The notes beneath the pieces were generated by a model, which made no database searches, was not told where the DNA came from, and was given only the letters and a program-made list of their open reading frames with translations. From the NCBI GenBank assembly GCA_029817715.1, contig JARUPY010000085.1, forward strand, positions 2,170,001-2,234,000: DNA of 64,000 nucleotides, in the 5' to 3' direction. The first letter of the stretch is position 1, and the number at the start of each line of letters is the position of its first letter. Of the stretch, positions 13,794-25,498 are shown piece by piece. The stretch is from Melastoma dodecandrum. Taxonomy: Eukaryota; Streptophyta; Magnoliopsida; Myrtales; Melastomataceae. The translations under genes were made by a program, and so were the position numbers.

Positions 13794-15822
13794 ATGCCTG
13801 AGGCCCCCAAGAAGCTCCCCGACCTCGCCGACAATAACCGGAGGTCCCTCCAGTTCATCGAGGACGTCACCTCACTCGCCGACCAAGTCCAGGCCCGCGT
13901 CCTGTCCGAGATCCTCTCCCGCAATGCCGGCGTCGAGTACCTACGACGCCTCGGCCTCGACGAACGCGTCGACCGCCGCACCTTCAAGGAGGTCGTTCCC
14001 GTCATCACTTACGACAACCTTCAGCCTGATGTCGCCCGCATCGCCAATGGGGACACCTCCCCCATCCTCTGCTCCCGCCCCATCTCTGAGTTCCTCACCA
14101 GGTAGGTTCTCCCGTTACGTGCCCCTTTGGAGTTTTTGTTTTTGTTTTTTCTGCTGAAGTTGGAAATTGGTCGTCGCAGCTCTGGGACTTCGGCTGGGGA
14201 GCGGAAGCTGATGCCGACGATCGAGGAGGAGCTCGACAGGAGGTCCCTGCTGTACAGCCTGCTGATGCCGGTGATGAGCCAGTATGTTCCTAACCTCGAG
14301 AAGGGGAAGGGAATGTACTTCCTCTTCATCAAGTCGGAGTCGAAGACGCCCGGCGGCCTCCCCGCTCGCCCTGTGCTTACTTCTTACTACAAGAGCTCCC
14401 ACTTCAGGCTGAGGCCTTACGACCCTTACACCAACTACACCTCCCCGAACGAGGCCATCCTCTGCCCCGACTCTTACCAGAGCATGTACTCCCAAATGCT
14501 CTGTGGCCTCTGCCAGAACAGGGAGGTCCTTCGAGTCGGGGCGGTCTTCGCGTCAGGATTCATCCGCTCAATCAAGTTCCTTGAGAACAACTGGACCCTC
14601 CTCTGCAACGACATCAGGACTGGAACCCTCAATGCGGAGATAACCGACCCTGTGGTTCGCGAGGCCGTCGCGAAGATCCTGAGGCCCGACCCGAAGCTGG
14701 CGGATTTCATCGCGGCCGAGTGCGGGAAGGACTCTTGGCGCGGGATCATCACCCGACTGTGGCCAAACACTAAGTACGTGGACGTCATCGTCACAGGAAC
14801 CATGTCGCAGTACATCCCGACGCTCGACTTCTACAGCAACGGGCTGCCGCTCGTCTGCACGATGTACGCGTCATCAGAGTGCTACTTCGGAGTCAACCTC
14901 AACCCACTGTGCGATCCGAGTGAGGTCTCTTACACGCTCATCCCGACCATGGCCTACTTCGAGTTCCTGCCTGTCCGCAGGAGCGGTAACGGAACTACCA
15001 TCACTGCGAAGGAACAGGAGGAATTGGTTGACCTCGTCGAAGTCAAGCTTGGAGAAGAATACGAGCTTGTGGTGACTACTTACGCGGGTAAAACGACCGG
15101 CTCCCTTTTCTGGGCATAATCATCAGCAGATCAATCAAAATGGGCCCTTTGGTCCCACTGGGGGCACGACAATCCCTTTTGGTCTGTTCTTGACGTGGAG
15201 TTCCCCCTGATTTGCAGGTCTGTATAGGTACAAAGTCGGGGACATCCTGAGGGTCGCGGGGTTCAAGAACAAGGCGCCCCAGTTCAACTTCATCTGCCGC
15301 AAGAACGTGGCGCTGAGCATCGACTCCGACAAAACCGACGAGGTGGAGCTCCAGAACGCGGTCAAGAACGCGGTGAACCACCTCGTCCCCTTCGACGCGA
15401 TCGTGGCGGAGTACACCAGCTACGCGGACACCTCGAGGATCCCGGGACACTACGTCCTGTTCTGGGAGCTGACCCTGAACGGTTCGACGCCCATCCCGCC
15501 CTCTGTTTTCGAGGACTGCTGCCTAGCCGTGGAGGAGTCCCTGAACAGCGTGTACCGGCAGGGGAGAGCCTCGGACAAGTCAATAGGGCCGCTGGAGATA
15601 AGGATAGTGGAGCAGGGGACGTTCGACAAGCTGATGGACTGCGCCATCAGCTTCGGCGCTTCGATCAACCAGTACAAGACCCCGCGGTGCGTCAAGTTTG
15701 CACCGCTGCTGGACCTCCTGAACTCGAGGGTGGCTTCCAGGTACTTCAGCCCGAAGTGCCCGAGATGGGTCCCGGGTCACAAGCAGTGGACCAACAACAA
15801 CAACAGCCCCAACCAGGAATGA
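13794..15822 (+). CDS. GH3 acyl-acid-amido synthetase (group II, indole-3-acetic acid-amido synthetase type)
   Basis: Three exons, 13794-14101, 14180-15087 and 15218-15822, join to 606 codons plus stop, the usual length for the family. GH3 enzymes adenylate an acyl acid such as indole-3-acetic acid and couple it to an amino acid, so lowering free auxin in the cytosol. Visible motifs are the ATP-binding [10 protein letters not shown] at residues 103-112, YASSECYFG near 331, and [14 protein letters not shown] near 407-420. The short N-terminal MPEAPKKL and the TPRCVKF region near the C-terminus also fit the IAA-conjugating group. The two intron positions match the simple gene structure common in this group. 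Reading is clean, with no damage. Exons are strongly GC-rich, unlike the flanks. Exact paralogue and substrate cannot be decided by eye. Confidence 0.95.
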
Positions 15823-15903
15823 AGCGTTTATGAATCAAAACAGAAGGGAGGGGAGGGTGGTCACTTTCCGCTTGCTTTCCTTTTTTTTAGTTCCAACTCT
15901 GAT

Positions 15904-15939
15904 GGGGGGGGGGGGGGGGGTGGGGGGGGGGGGGGGGGG
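15904..15939. repeat. interrupted poly-G tract in GH3 3' flank
   Basis: Seventeen G, one T, then eighteen G, about 80 bases after the GH3 stop. On the sense strand of the probable 3' UTR it could form a G-quadruplex. Runs of this length are also prone to sequencing and assembly length errors. Confidence 0.8.
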
Positions 15940-17669
15940 TTAGTTTGAGGACAAGTAAAAAATTTGGTTGGGTTCCTGAATGATGATGATGTTGTTGTTG
16001 TTTAGGTTTAAGGTTTTAATTTTGAAGCACTTTTTCTTCTTTTGGGTTGGTTTTCCGATTAGGCGATTTTAACTACTCTCCAAGATGTAGTACTAGTCCT
16101 CTCTCCTTTTGATCATGTCTGTCCTGCTGCCTTTTAGTCCTCCCTGTCTGTCTTTCCATTTGGTTTTTAAGTTTGATTCCAAAAATGAACAGCTAAGGTT
16201 GCCGCATCCCCGATAAAGACCCGAGTTCATGAAATATAATTCCTTATGATAGTGACAATTCTTCTAAATTAACAGTTGATAATAATATCAAACACATTTG
16301 AATTACATACACACGGATACTCACCATGGTACCCGACTTCCCCACGCACTTCTATCTATCATTAATGAAGACGAGGGTCGGTGTTTCGCACATATCCAAA
16401 TTAACAGATAACTCTATCCAATATTAGTGTCATTCAACCACATACAAAGCAAAACAGGGGGTACCCTACCCCTACCCCTACCCCGCCATGAGTCTTTCTC
16501 AATCCAAACAGTAGGGTGCATCCGGACATGGATGTCATCTAACGTAATTTAACTTAATTACATTGATATAGAAATCATGCCATGAAACAAACATTGTTGG
16601 GTGGTGGGAAAGAAAGAGAGAGGAATCGGCATCAAAACCACCCTTCTCCCTCGACCCTTTGCCCGGAGAAACCAACCCCAAAAGAAAACTTAGGGATTTG
16701 GCCGGCCTCCCATTAAAATTGTTTTAGAGTGTCGTCGTCTCAATCGATAGAGCAGAAAGGAACAATACACCCCCCCCGGGACAAAAGGTCCTGCCAAAAA
16801 AAGAAACAGAGAGAAAAAAGGGGAAAGGAAATGGATAATGATGATTTTTATGTTATTTGTTGTTGGTGCATTGAATCTGCTTTTAAAAAAAAAACAATGT
16901 CCACGTTGTTTTTTGATCATAACAAAAAATATAAATAAAAGGGAATCGTATTCAGTTATAGCATGGATGGGGAGTCCCCCTTCCCCCTCTCCCGGGCGCA
17001 CGTGAGCCCTGTTTCCTGGGTTGGGCCCACGTCCAGGCCCAGTTAGGCAGAGCAGGGCCCACTAGAATTTGGGGGGGGTTAGTTGTGGTGGACAAGAAGC
17101 CGTGGTTTCGGGGGACTGGTGCTAATTAACATGCATAACACGGGTCCAAATAGTGGGGGAGGGGGATGGAGTTTGTTTGTGTCCGCATTCCCCACCCAAC
17201 ATTAGGCAACTTTGTCCATTCTAGGTCAACATTAGGCAACATTGTCTACAATATTTGGGATCATTTTGGAGGGCCTGGAATTCCCATGATTTTGGGATGT
17301 GGATCCTGTCGTGATCTTGGTCTTTTACCTTGCCAACAATCCCAGTAGCAAGTGCAAATCTTCTATTGATAGTTTTGAATTCAGAGACTGAATGTGGCAG
17401 GGTGTATTTGTCAAAGACCAAGGATGCAATTCCAAATGGTGTTTCACCCCTCGACCAACGAGACTGTTACTACTTATGGCGCCCAATCATGCCATCCGGG
17501 CTTTTAAGTTGCTGTCCCAAAGTCCTGCTGCGCAGGTTTGTTCACGTTAATCTAGTCAACAGCCTCGAAGTTCTGTTTCCTTTTTTGGTGAACGATTACC
17601 CGTCTAGGTAGCTCATGGGGTGCTTCTTTTTAATGGAAGATGAATATTACATTTAGTTGATTTGTCCAG
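15940..17669. other. intergenic, no supportable gene
   Basis: Contains the rest of the GH3 3' flank, a short CCCTA-type run near 16461-16484 and AT-rich sequence. A 93-residue open frame at 17330-17611 has no recognisable feature. Confidence 0.45.
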
Positions 17670-18202
17670 GATGTTGTAGCTTCTTCCATTGCAAGCGGTC
17701 CCAAAGTTTGTAATGCTTTCCTGCAAAACGAGGTGCTCAAGGACTTCATGCGAGCTTGAAATTCTGGTAAAGGGTGCCTCAGAGATCTTTTGCTTGGTTG
17801 GACACGCCGGAATGTTTCTTTGCTTCTCTAGTATTATTGATGTGTATGCTGTTTGATTTCTGCACAAGGCATTCGATTCCCCCTGATGGAGCCAAAGCCA
17901 GAGGAGTCTGTTGATGAAGCTGCCTCTGAAGGCTGGAGATCCCCCGGGAAGTTGGAGGTACCCGGTTATGGAAGAAGCAGTTCCCATAATGATTTAGAAT
18001 GGCTTCGCTACAGTGCTGCAAAACGTCAAATTGGTGAGTGGGACTTCGGGCTTCCTCCAAAACATCTTCACCCTCCAGCTGCAGAAATTTACCTGCTAGT
18101 GATTATGATAACGGATGGACAATCGAAGAGTGGACCATGGGAGTATTTTTCATGGATCTTGCTGTGCTTGTTATCATGGTTGTCCTTCTCAAGCAAGTCT
18201 AG
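17670..18202 (+). pseudogene. exon remnants of a small membrane-anchored plant protein, unidentified
   Basis: Two exon-like pieces in order. The first follows TTTGTCCAG at 17670 and reads DVVASSIASGPKVCNAF then LQNEVLKDFM, ending at a stop. The second, at about 18099-18202, reads SDYDNGWTIEEW followed by a hydrophobic stretch MDLAVLVIMVVLLKQV and a stop. This looks like the C-terminal part of a small uncharacterised plant protein with a tail membrane anchor. I recall similar 'asp/ser-lys-val-trp-asn-ala-val' sequences but cannot name the family. No start exon was found and the frame between the pieces is not continuous, so a gene relic is more likely than a working gene. It is convergent with the neighbouring cap methyltransferase gene. 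Confidence 0.4.
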
Positions 18203-18540
18203 ACTCTGTTTTGGCCAACACAGTGCCAAAATTCGTCAAACCTACTACTTCTCGTGGCAACATATACGAGCGAATTTGAATGCCAGTATGTTTGCATAAT
18301 GGAACCTGCTAAGTGGGTATATATACAGATGTTTTGCAGTAGTGATGTACCAGGGTATGGAAACTTGACTTTCTTGGACTCATAATTAGCTGTTCCCTTG
18401 CAATATGCTATGACGAGGAGTTATTTAGTGTAAGAACAGGTAAAAACCAACTCTTATGAACCACCAAAATTGGGGACACAGAAAAGCGTTTGGCTCGTAT
18501 CACTTGCTTATTTTGTCAATTGTACACCTCCTTTATCTCC

Positions 18541-21307
18541 TTAATTCTCACTATTAATGTACAAGATGTCCTCCTTGGAAATATTCATCTTGCCATTGTC
18601 TCTCCTACGGTTTCCTTGTGTCCTATCCGGTTGGCCACGCTGAACCATCAGTTGATGACAATTAAAGAACATAAAACATAAGAACAAAAGAAAATTGTCC
18701 TCGATAGAGAAAGTCCTCACCTTCCTCAACACGAAGGACAAATACAGGTAGGCTACTTCCCACTCGTCCTGCGAAAGAGTGCCTGAACAGCATTTTTCCA
18801 AATAATTTACACTACGATACTGCATGATTTAAGGTAATGCACAGGCCTTAATTGGGATGAAATAGTAGATTTTCAGAAGAACATAAACAAAAGCTTACTT
18901 TGATCTTGGTTACCGTCACCAAGTGCTCCCAGTCTGCGCATGAGTTCCACGTATTCCGGCTTCTTTAGATATTCGTGCACAAACTCATGGGAGTTCTTGA
19001 CAAAGACTAGCTCCAAATCATACTGCCATTTATTTCAACAGAAAACAGCTAACCCGTGGCCCCATTTTGCAATTGCTTCCAAACTTACAAATGTTGACCA
19101 GGTAGAACAAGTGCTTGAAATCCAAAAACTTACCTCTTCAGCCAAAGGTTTGAAGACATGGAAAGGAACAATCCATTCAGGGCAATCGACGGCATCCTTC
19201 AAAGTAAAGAAATAAACATAAATCAAAACATCCGAAAATATTCCATTCCATGTAAAATTTGTCATTCACAAGCTACAGAACTGAAAATGAGCTCACCAAG
19301 GGCCAGCAAAGTAGAGTAAAATATATACCTCCAGGTGGAACTTGTACTTGATACCAAATGGGCTGGACGATCTAAATCTCTGCAAAGAAGAAATAGAAGT
19401 TCCTTATTATCATGACCTAACACCCGATTAATAAAGGAACCAGATTAAAGTACCTTTTCAGAAAATTCTTCATCGAACTGTACCCAGTAGACGCTATTGC
19501 CAAACTCAAGTCCTTCAGCTGCATATTACAGGAGAAACAGTCAACAGTGAATGACGGGCTCAAAACCCACAACAACAGACTATACTCTTTTCATTATTTA
19601 AGCAAATAAATTCATAATATGCACGAGTGACTCAACAGAGTGGGAAGAAACAAGTCAGAACAAGTATTATGATTTGGAATCACGCATCAAAAACTTCTCT
19701 TAGGTATGTGATTACACTGCAACCTTACTGTCCCGTCAAGGAAATGAAAAGAATAACTCAAGCAGAAAGTTACCATCTCTCAGCTTTTTGACAATAACAT
19801 TGGCATCCGGCATGGTCCCAATAAATATACCCCCAGGCCTCAGCAACGCGGACACATTGGCTAAGGCTCTCCTTGCCCGAGCTTCAGTTGACCATGAATA
19901 GTGCAAGGCGAACTGCATAAAATACATGAGATATTAAAGTAGCACAGGTGAAACTACCGATGCCAAATGACATTAATAGCAATATTTTCAACAACACAAC
20001 AAGCAAATTGCAGAAATGAAGAAGTCATAGGAGGGGTAAAAACACCAACTAGCAGATATAACCAACCTGGCAACTACAGATGTCAAATGGTGCATCACTG
20101 GCCAGGACTTCATCCAATCTAGTCTGACACATCATGGAAAGAAAGCACCATTGACACATTAGATGGTTCTGGATAAAGGATGGAGATGTAATTAAGTGTT
20201 TTACGAGAAAGGGCTTCGACTAGTGATGCTTGATGATATTCACTTGATGCAAATAGATAAAAATCACCTCATAACAATCTCCACAAATAAGACGGGCTGG
20301 AAAAGTAAACTTCTTCCGTCTTTGATGGTGGTCTGCATCGCCATTATAGCGTGTCCGGCAATCTTCGATCTAATTGATTAAAGGTAAAAGGGAAACGATA
20401 ATCAAGGCTGGACCACAAACAAATCCAATCAAACCCAGCTCAAGCCCAGACCGAAAGGGCATTGGATACCGGGTTTCAAATAACCTAAAGAAATATACAC
20501 TCACCGAGCCTTCAGCTATATCAATGCCAACATAGTAGCCAATTTTTGCTTTGTCCCATTTGATGAGATCACCACCCTACATTAAAAGAAGAAAGCCAGC
20601 CTAAAAATTATCCAATGAACAAAACGAGAATAATAACTGAAGGAAAGCAAATTTCACTAGACAGGTTCCAATTGCTCTTGCCTTTCCACACGCAAGATCC
20701 AAAACAGCATCCCCTCTTCGAGCATAGAGCTGAATCAGCACACTTTTGATCTGCGATATTATGCCATGTAAAACTCATACTTTCCCTACCCCAAACAATT
20801 AGGATACTAAATACTCAAAACCAGAAAGAAGAAAAATTAGAGAGGGAAACAAAAATACCCAGTTGTTGAGCTTCTTCAGGTGAATAATGGGACTGGCTTC
20901 CCTTTCTTCGAGGGTCTGGTTGGTCCGTGCACTGTAATGATCGGCGACCTTCCGGGCAAAGATCTTGGTACTTTCATCCTCAAGAAACTGGGAGTCACCT
21001 GCACGGCATAACCCAACACACACACGTATCATCTAAACACTTGGGACAGCAGTATTGCATCTCTAAACAGTAGCATTACTCCCCACACTGATCAATCGCA
21101 GTCAATTTGCACTCTCGAGGCTATCAAAAACCCACCCACCACCCTTCAGACCCTAGACGAACCGAAAAAATCACGATGACAGCAACAACCAACCCTGGGA
21201 GGGAAGGGGGAAGGAAAAATACCTTCTGGGTTGTACTTGAATCTGGATTGAGGTGGGCCGAAAGTAGACGAAGGGGAAGAAGACGATGAATCGTACCCTC
21301 TCTTCAT
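18541..21307 (-). CDS. mRNA cap guanine-N7 methyltransferase 1
   Basis: Thirteen exons join in frame to 375 residues: 21307-21223, 20998-20859, 20750-20682, 20576-20505, 20369-20268, 20123-20067, 19912-19774, 19518-19454, 19379-19329, 19196-19134, 19022-18899, 18782-18721 and 18639-18541. The enzyme moves a methyl group from S-adenosylmethionine to N7 of the guanosine cap of nuclear pre-mRNA. The start MKRGYDSSSSSPSS, the ARKVADHYSARTNQTLEERE segment, the SAM-binding VLDLACGKGGD (residues about 88-101), CSCQFALHYSW, and the C-terminal YLYLSFVLRK all agree with the plant family, which is about 370 residues long. All introns are GT-AG except intron 3 (20681-20577), whose donor reads GCAAGA after AAG. 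No damage is seen. Confidence 0.94.
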
Positions 21308-21781
21308 TTGCCCCGACGAAACAACGACGAAAGCTTGGAGCTTCAATCAGTCCCAAACTAGGGTTTTTAATTAGATCGCTCTCATTCGATTTTTCTTCCC
21401 CGCCATGAAAAGAAATCAAGGAATAAGAAACTTCAGAAAAAGTTTGGAACTTGGTTACAGCTTTTGGGGAAAAAGCTTTTTCTTGTGTGAACCGGAGGTT
21501 GATCGGAGCGTCAAACGGACATTCACCGGGCCATCATCTGAGCGGCGTTCCCATCAATTTGCAAATGCTTTTTTCTGACTTTCCCCTCGTGGGATAATTT
21601 GCACTTATAGAGTGGCTTTTTTTAATCACAAAAAATATCTACTTTCGTTGTAACAGTATATATATGTTTACTACTGAATATTTAGCCACCAACAACGTTA
21701 TTCAATTTTACAATAAAAGACTTTTACAATAAATATTAGATAAAAGACAAGAACGAAATACATTAACTTTAAAATATTAGA

Positions 21782-21961
21782 TAACTGTTGGTCCAAGTGG
21801 TAAGGATCTTTGATTCGCTTAAAGAGGTCTCGGGTTCGAATCCTACCGTACGCAGCCACCCCTGTTGGAAGACTCACCCACCATAGCCAGGTGTCCTACC
21901 CGAGTCGAGTCCAAATTAGTCGTAGTGAAGCTCCGAAAACCGGGCGGACAACCAAAAAAAA
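21782..21961 (+). mobile_element. tRNA-derived SINE, copy 1
   Basis: An A-box-like GGTCCAAGTGGTAAGGATC, about 35 bases further a B-box GGTTCGAATCC, a tRNA-unrelated body with CACCCACCATAGCCAGG, and an A-rich tail form a typical tRNA-derived SINE. A closely similar copy lies at 60243-60420 in the same orientation. Target-site duplication is not clear for this copy; both flanks are AT-rich. It lies upstream of the cap methyltransferase gene. Confidence 0.75.
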
Positions 21962-23480
21962 TATTTCTAAAATATATAAGGTAAAGAAAAATTGACAACA
22001 CACGTAAGCGGCAAGTTTATGCTATCCTCACTTGTTTATCTTTAAGTATTAGTCTGAGGTTAGCAGTGTTTCCCTGAGTTTTGTCCATTATTTTATCTAT
22101 ATTATCAATCTGAATGGAAATTGAAATGAAAATGATTTTGTGTTTACGATTAAGACAATGATGAATAAAAAGTTCGGCCTAGGTCGATTTTCAGGCCCAA
22201 TCTAATGGAGACCTCTGGGGTTGGATCTCTATTCGGTGGATCGGATCGGGGCCGATAAGGTTTCAACGAATATGAGTTTGAGTTTCCGTGTATGTAAAAA
22301 TCCTTTATATATGAAAAAAATGGGCCAAGATGTTCAGGTTCGGCTTGACGACAGTTTCACTCTCCTCGTACTCCACAAGTTCACTGGCCTTTGGTTCGGG
22401 ATGTTCGCGTCATCAGATCAGAGTACTAAGGTAACTACGGTTTACAAGAAGACAATTTAGAGTTTCTGATCAATATTTTTGGTAGTTCAAGTTGATAACA
22501 AATGTTCAACTGTCATTCGCTCCTCCATCAGTGAATTGCAGAAACGTCGCTCAGAATCATTTGTGACATTTTTAGCTAAACCGCGGTGTTGCAGTTCTGC
22601 CGTTGTCTTTTCTTAAAATTATCCTGACAGCAAGCACAAAAAGGTTGTTCGATAGAGAACCCCGCGAATCACGAGGCTGCACCGCATCGGGTATTAAATA
22701 GTTTTTGCTCTTAGTTGTTGGCCAAAGATGCTGGGAGACCCTCGAATTGGTTACATCAAGGCATCGTAGCTCTGATAACGAAACCCTGTTTGCAGAAGGT
22801 GGGGGGAACCAGTTGAAATTGGTGAACATGGTTTGATTGAAGAATGGGAAGATGGTAGGCCAGCTGTGAGTTTCGCCTGCCCTGCTGCGGAAGCAAACTT
22901 TGCAAGGCAAGGCAAGGCTCGAAAGTAACTTAACGGCGGATATATCCCAGCGCTGGTGGCTGCATTACGGTCAAGAGAATCCTCATAAATTCCCTAAAGA
23001 TGTGATCTGTGGGGATAAGGTGGTGGTGGAATTAATAGCGCCCCTCCCTCGCGTCTCAAGGTGAGGATGCCCTATCGTATGATCTGAATTACCGACAGAT
23101 ACTCAAGTTTTGCTCCTTCTGACCTAAATGACGCCGGATGGTTGGTTTTGAAAGGAGAGGGGGGGACCAAAAATGTGGGAATAATTCTGGCAAATGCTCA
23201 AATCATGAATGGACGAGAGGAGGTGGCACTTGGCTTATCATGAATCATCCGGCCTCGACGTGCCTTACGTCCTCCCCCAGGTGCATCGGACTTGGACGTC
23301 TTTCTACGATGTTCTCTGCTTGCTTTCGAACCATGCTCGTCGTGGGTTTGTGTCTGTATTTTCTCTTCTTAGGTTTATGGATTTTTCCGACTGCCTTGCG
23401 TTAAGTTTTCACCTCGGACATAAGTCTTGATCGCCACTTATTTTGTAATATGAGAAGTTTGGGGATCAATTTTTTACTCG
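21962..23480. other. intergenic, no supportable gene
   Basis: Short open frames only, none with a recognisable motif or splice structure. Composition is mixed, with no obvious transposon ends. Confidence 0.45.
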
Positions 23481-23489
23481 ATTAGTCCA

Positions 23490-24412
23490 TAAAATAATTT
23501 GTGAAACGGCCAATTTTTAATTTCTAGACTAATAAAACTAACTTTGAGTTTATAATTTAAAAAATTTAATTTTCAAAAAACTTTTTCTAAAAAGTTCAAT
23601 GTCACAAAAAAGTGATTTCTAAACTCGGGATTAAGTAATATGTCTTGTTCATGTGTATCTAGACAAGGTGGACATCGAATTATTTTGGGACATTAAAAAC
23701 TCTATTTAGAATTAATAACATTAGTTTACCAATTTTAAATTTTACCAATCTATTTTATAAATTACTTTACTAATTTAAGGCACAAAACTCGATAAATCAA
23801 CCAAAAAAAAGTTGAGGCAAACTCCCGGAGCGAACCCCTTCTATATAAAAGTCAAAACAAAATCATCTAAAGGCATCATAAAGGGCCATCAACTATACAT
23901 CTGCATCGCTTAACGGACGTCGGGTTTAAGGCAAGATCAAAAAGTGAAATCGACATTAGGCCACAACTAAAACTTTTTAAACGATATGCCACATAAGTAA
24001 GTTGGCCTATAAATGGGCCAAAAATCAATAATTTGCCAATAATAATTTGTAAAACGGTCAGTTTTACAATTTCTAGACTAATAAAATTAACTCCGGATTT
24101 ATAATTTAAAAAATTTAGTTTTCAAAGAACTCTTATTCAAAAATTTAAGGTCATATAATCAATAACTCGTGATTAACGTAATATGACTTGTTCACATATC
24201 TCTAGACAAGGTGGACGCGGAATCATTTTGGGACATTAAAAACTCTATTTATAATTAATGACATTAGTTTACCAATTTTAAATTTTATCAATCTATTTTA
24301 TAAACTATTTTACTAATTTAAGGCACAAAACTCGTTAAATCAACAAAAAAAAAAGTTAAGGCAAACTCCTGAAGCGAACCCCTTCTCTATAAAAGTCAAA
24401 ACAAAATCTAAA
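23490..24412. repeat. tandem duplication upstream of gene X, unit spacing about 543 bases
   Basis: Copy 1 (about 23490-23863) and copy 2 (about 24035-24412) share long stretches in the same order: AATTTCTAGACTAATAAAA, CTAGACAAGGTGGAC, GGGACATTAAAAACTCTATTTA, and a shared end with AAGTCAAAACAAAAT. Each copy ends in a TATA-like box, CTATATAAAAG at about 23841 and CTCTATAAAAG at about 24385. Copy 2 lies about 170 bases before the start codon of gene X, so the repeated unit may be its promoter region. The sequence between the copies (about 23864-24034) is not shared. Arms differ by scattered substitutions, so the duplication is not very recent. Confidence 0.75.
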
Positions 24413-24599
24413 CGGAAGAAACTCTTAAAGCTATAGATTGATAGACAGATAGAGATAAACATTTCACCTCGAAACAGAATCAGCATCGTCCCCTGCCCCC
24501 TTCCCCTTCCTTTTGTCATCCTTCCTCCCTGTTGATCCCAATAACCCAACCCTCCATGAAGATCTTGCTAGAACTCGTGCCCTGCTGCGGCTCCCCTAG

Positions 24600-25467
24600 T
24601 GTCACAGGTGCAAGACGAGGGTCGGAGCCCATCGTCTTCGGAAGCTTGAGCGTGGCTGCTTGGGCGGCGTCCATGGGTCGGAGCGCATGGACAACAGCGA
24701 GCGTTGGTGCGTTCGTTGACACTTGAAGGATCAAGTGAAGGTTCGAGTCGGTGCTCGGACGATGATGCTGGCACGAGGCGCAACGTGGCCAGAATACTCA
24801 AGCGCGGTGGCTTGAGAGGATGCTCGTGGGCGGTCTCATGAGCGAAGTGTTCGTGAAGAGGCGCGAACGTGGACGGTCTTGGTCGCAAAGGTACGAGAGA
24901 TCGAAAGAGTGTGCTTGGACGCATCCTTTGGTGCAGGGGCGTCCATGAAAGGACGTGTCCCTTGAGAAGGGAACGTCCACCCCTTGAGGGGGGGGCGATT
25001 GTTAGGAAGGTGGGCACCCCTTCCGAAGAGGGGGATCCCAAGGGGGGCTTCCTTCCGAAGCGGTGGGATCCCAAGGGGGGCCCCCTTCCGAAAGGGGGGT
25101 CCCAAGGGGGGCTTCCTTCCGAAGAGGGGGATTCCAAGGGGGGCTTCCTTCCAATGAAGGGGATTCAAAGGGGGCTTAGGGGCAGTTGTGTTGGGCACTC
25201 CCCGAAGCATTGTATCCATTCGTGTAAAGTTGTGTTGTATGGTGAATTGCCACGAACCCCTATAAGAAGGCTTGTAAAGGGGCGAGGCAATGTAATTGAG
25301 TGTTGTACCATTGTTCTAATAAAGATTGGGATTACTTGAAAGGGAACGTGAGATATTCGAAAGGCTTCCGCTGGGTTGAGTGTTTTGGGTGGCTGGTCGT
25401 GCTAGTTTTGGGAGTGCGACGCCGCACAGGGTGGGTTTACTTGATAGAGCGAAATACCCCTGTGACA
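24600..25467 (+). repeat. 5' LTR of the gag-only element
   Basis: Starts TGTCACAGG and ends CTGTGACA. It carries a TATA-like CCCCTATAAGAAGG near 25256 and an AATAAAG polyadenylation-like signal near 25318. Between about 25010 and 25172 there is a minisatellite of roughly 27-base units built on CCAAGGGGGGCTTCCTTCCG, about five copies. Confidence 0.9.
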
Positions 25468-25469
25468 GT

Positions 25470-25481
25470 TGGCATCAGAGC
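25470..25481 (+). other. primer-binding site
   Basis: TGGCATCAGAGC lies two bases after the 5' LTR. It is one base off TGGTATCAGAGC, the usual initiator-methionine tRNA primer site of plant LTR elements. Confidence 0.85.
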
Positions 25482-25498
25482 GTGGTTTCGTGTGGGCG

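Noticed and set aside
16461..16484. CCCTACCCCTACCCC run as interstitial telomere repeat
   Set aside because: The unit is CCCCTA, not the plant CCCTAAA, and only about four units are present.
21787..21850. Possible tRNA gene
   Set aside because: A- and B-box-like sequences are present, but no cloverleaf can be closed and a second copy with poly-A tail and target duplication shows it is a SINE.
24568..25219. Long Pro/Ser/Arg-rich open frames on the minus strand of each LTR
   Set aside because: They are antisense to both LTRs, arise from the G-rich minisatellite, and repeat in the second LTR. No protein family fits.
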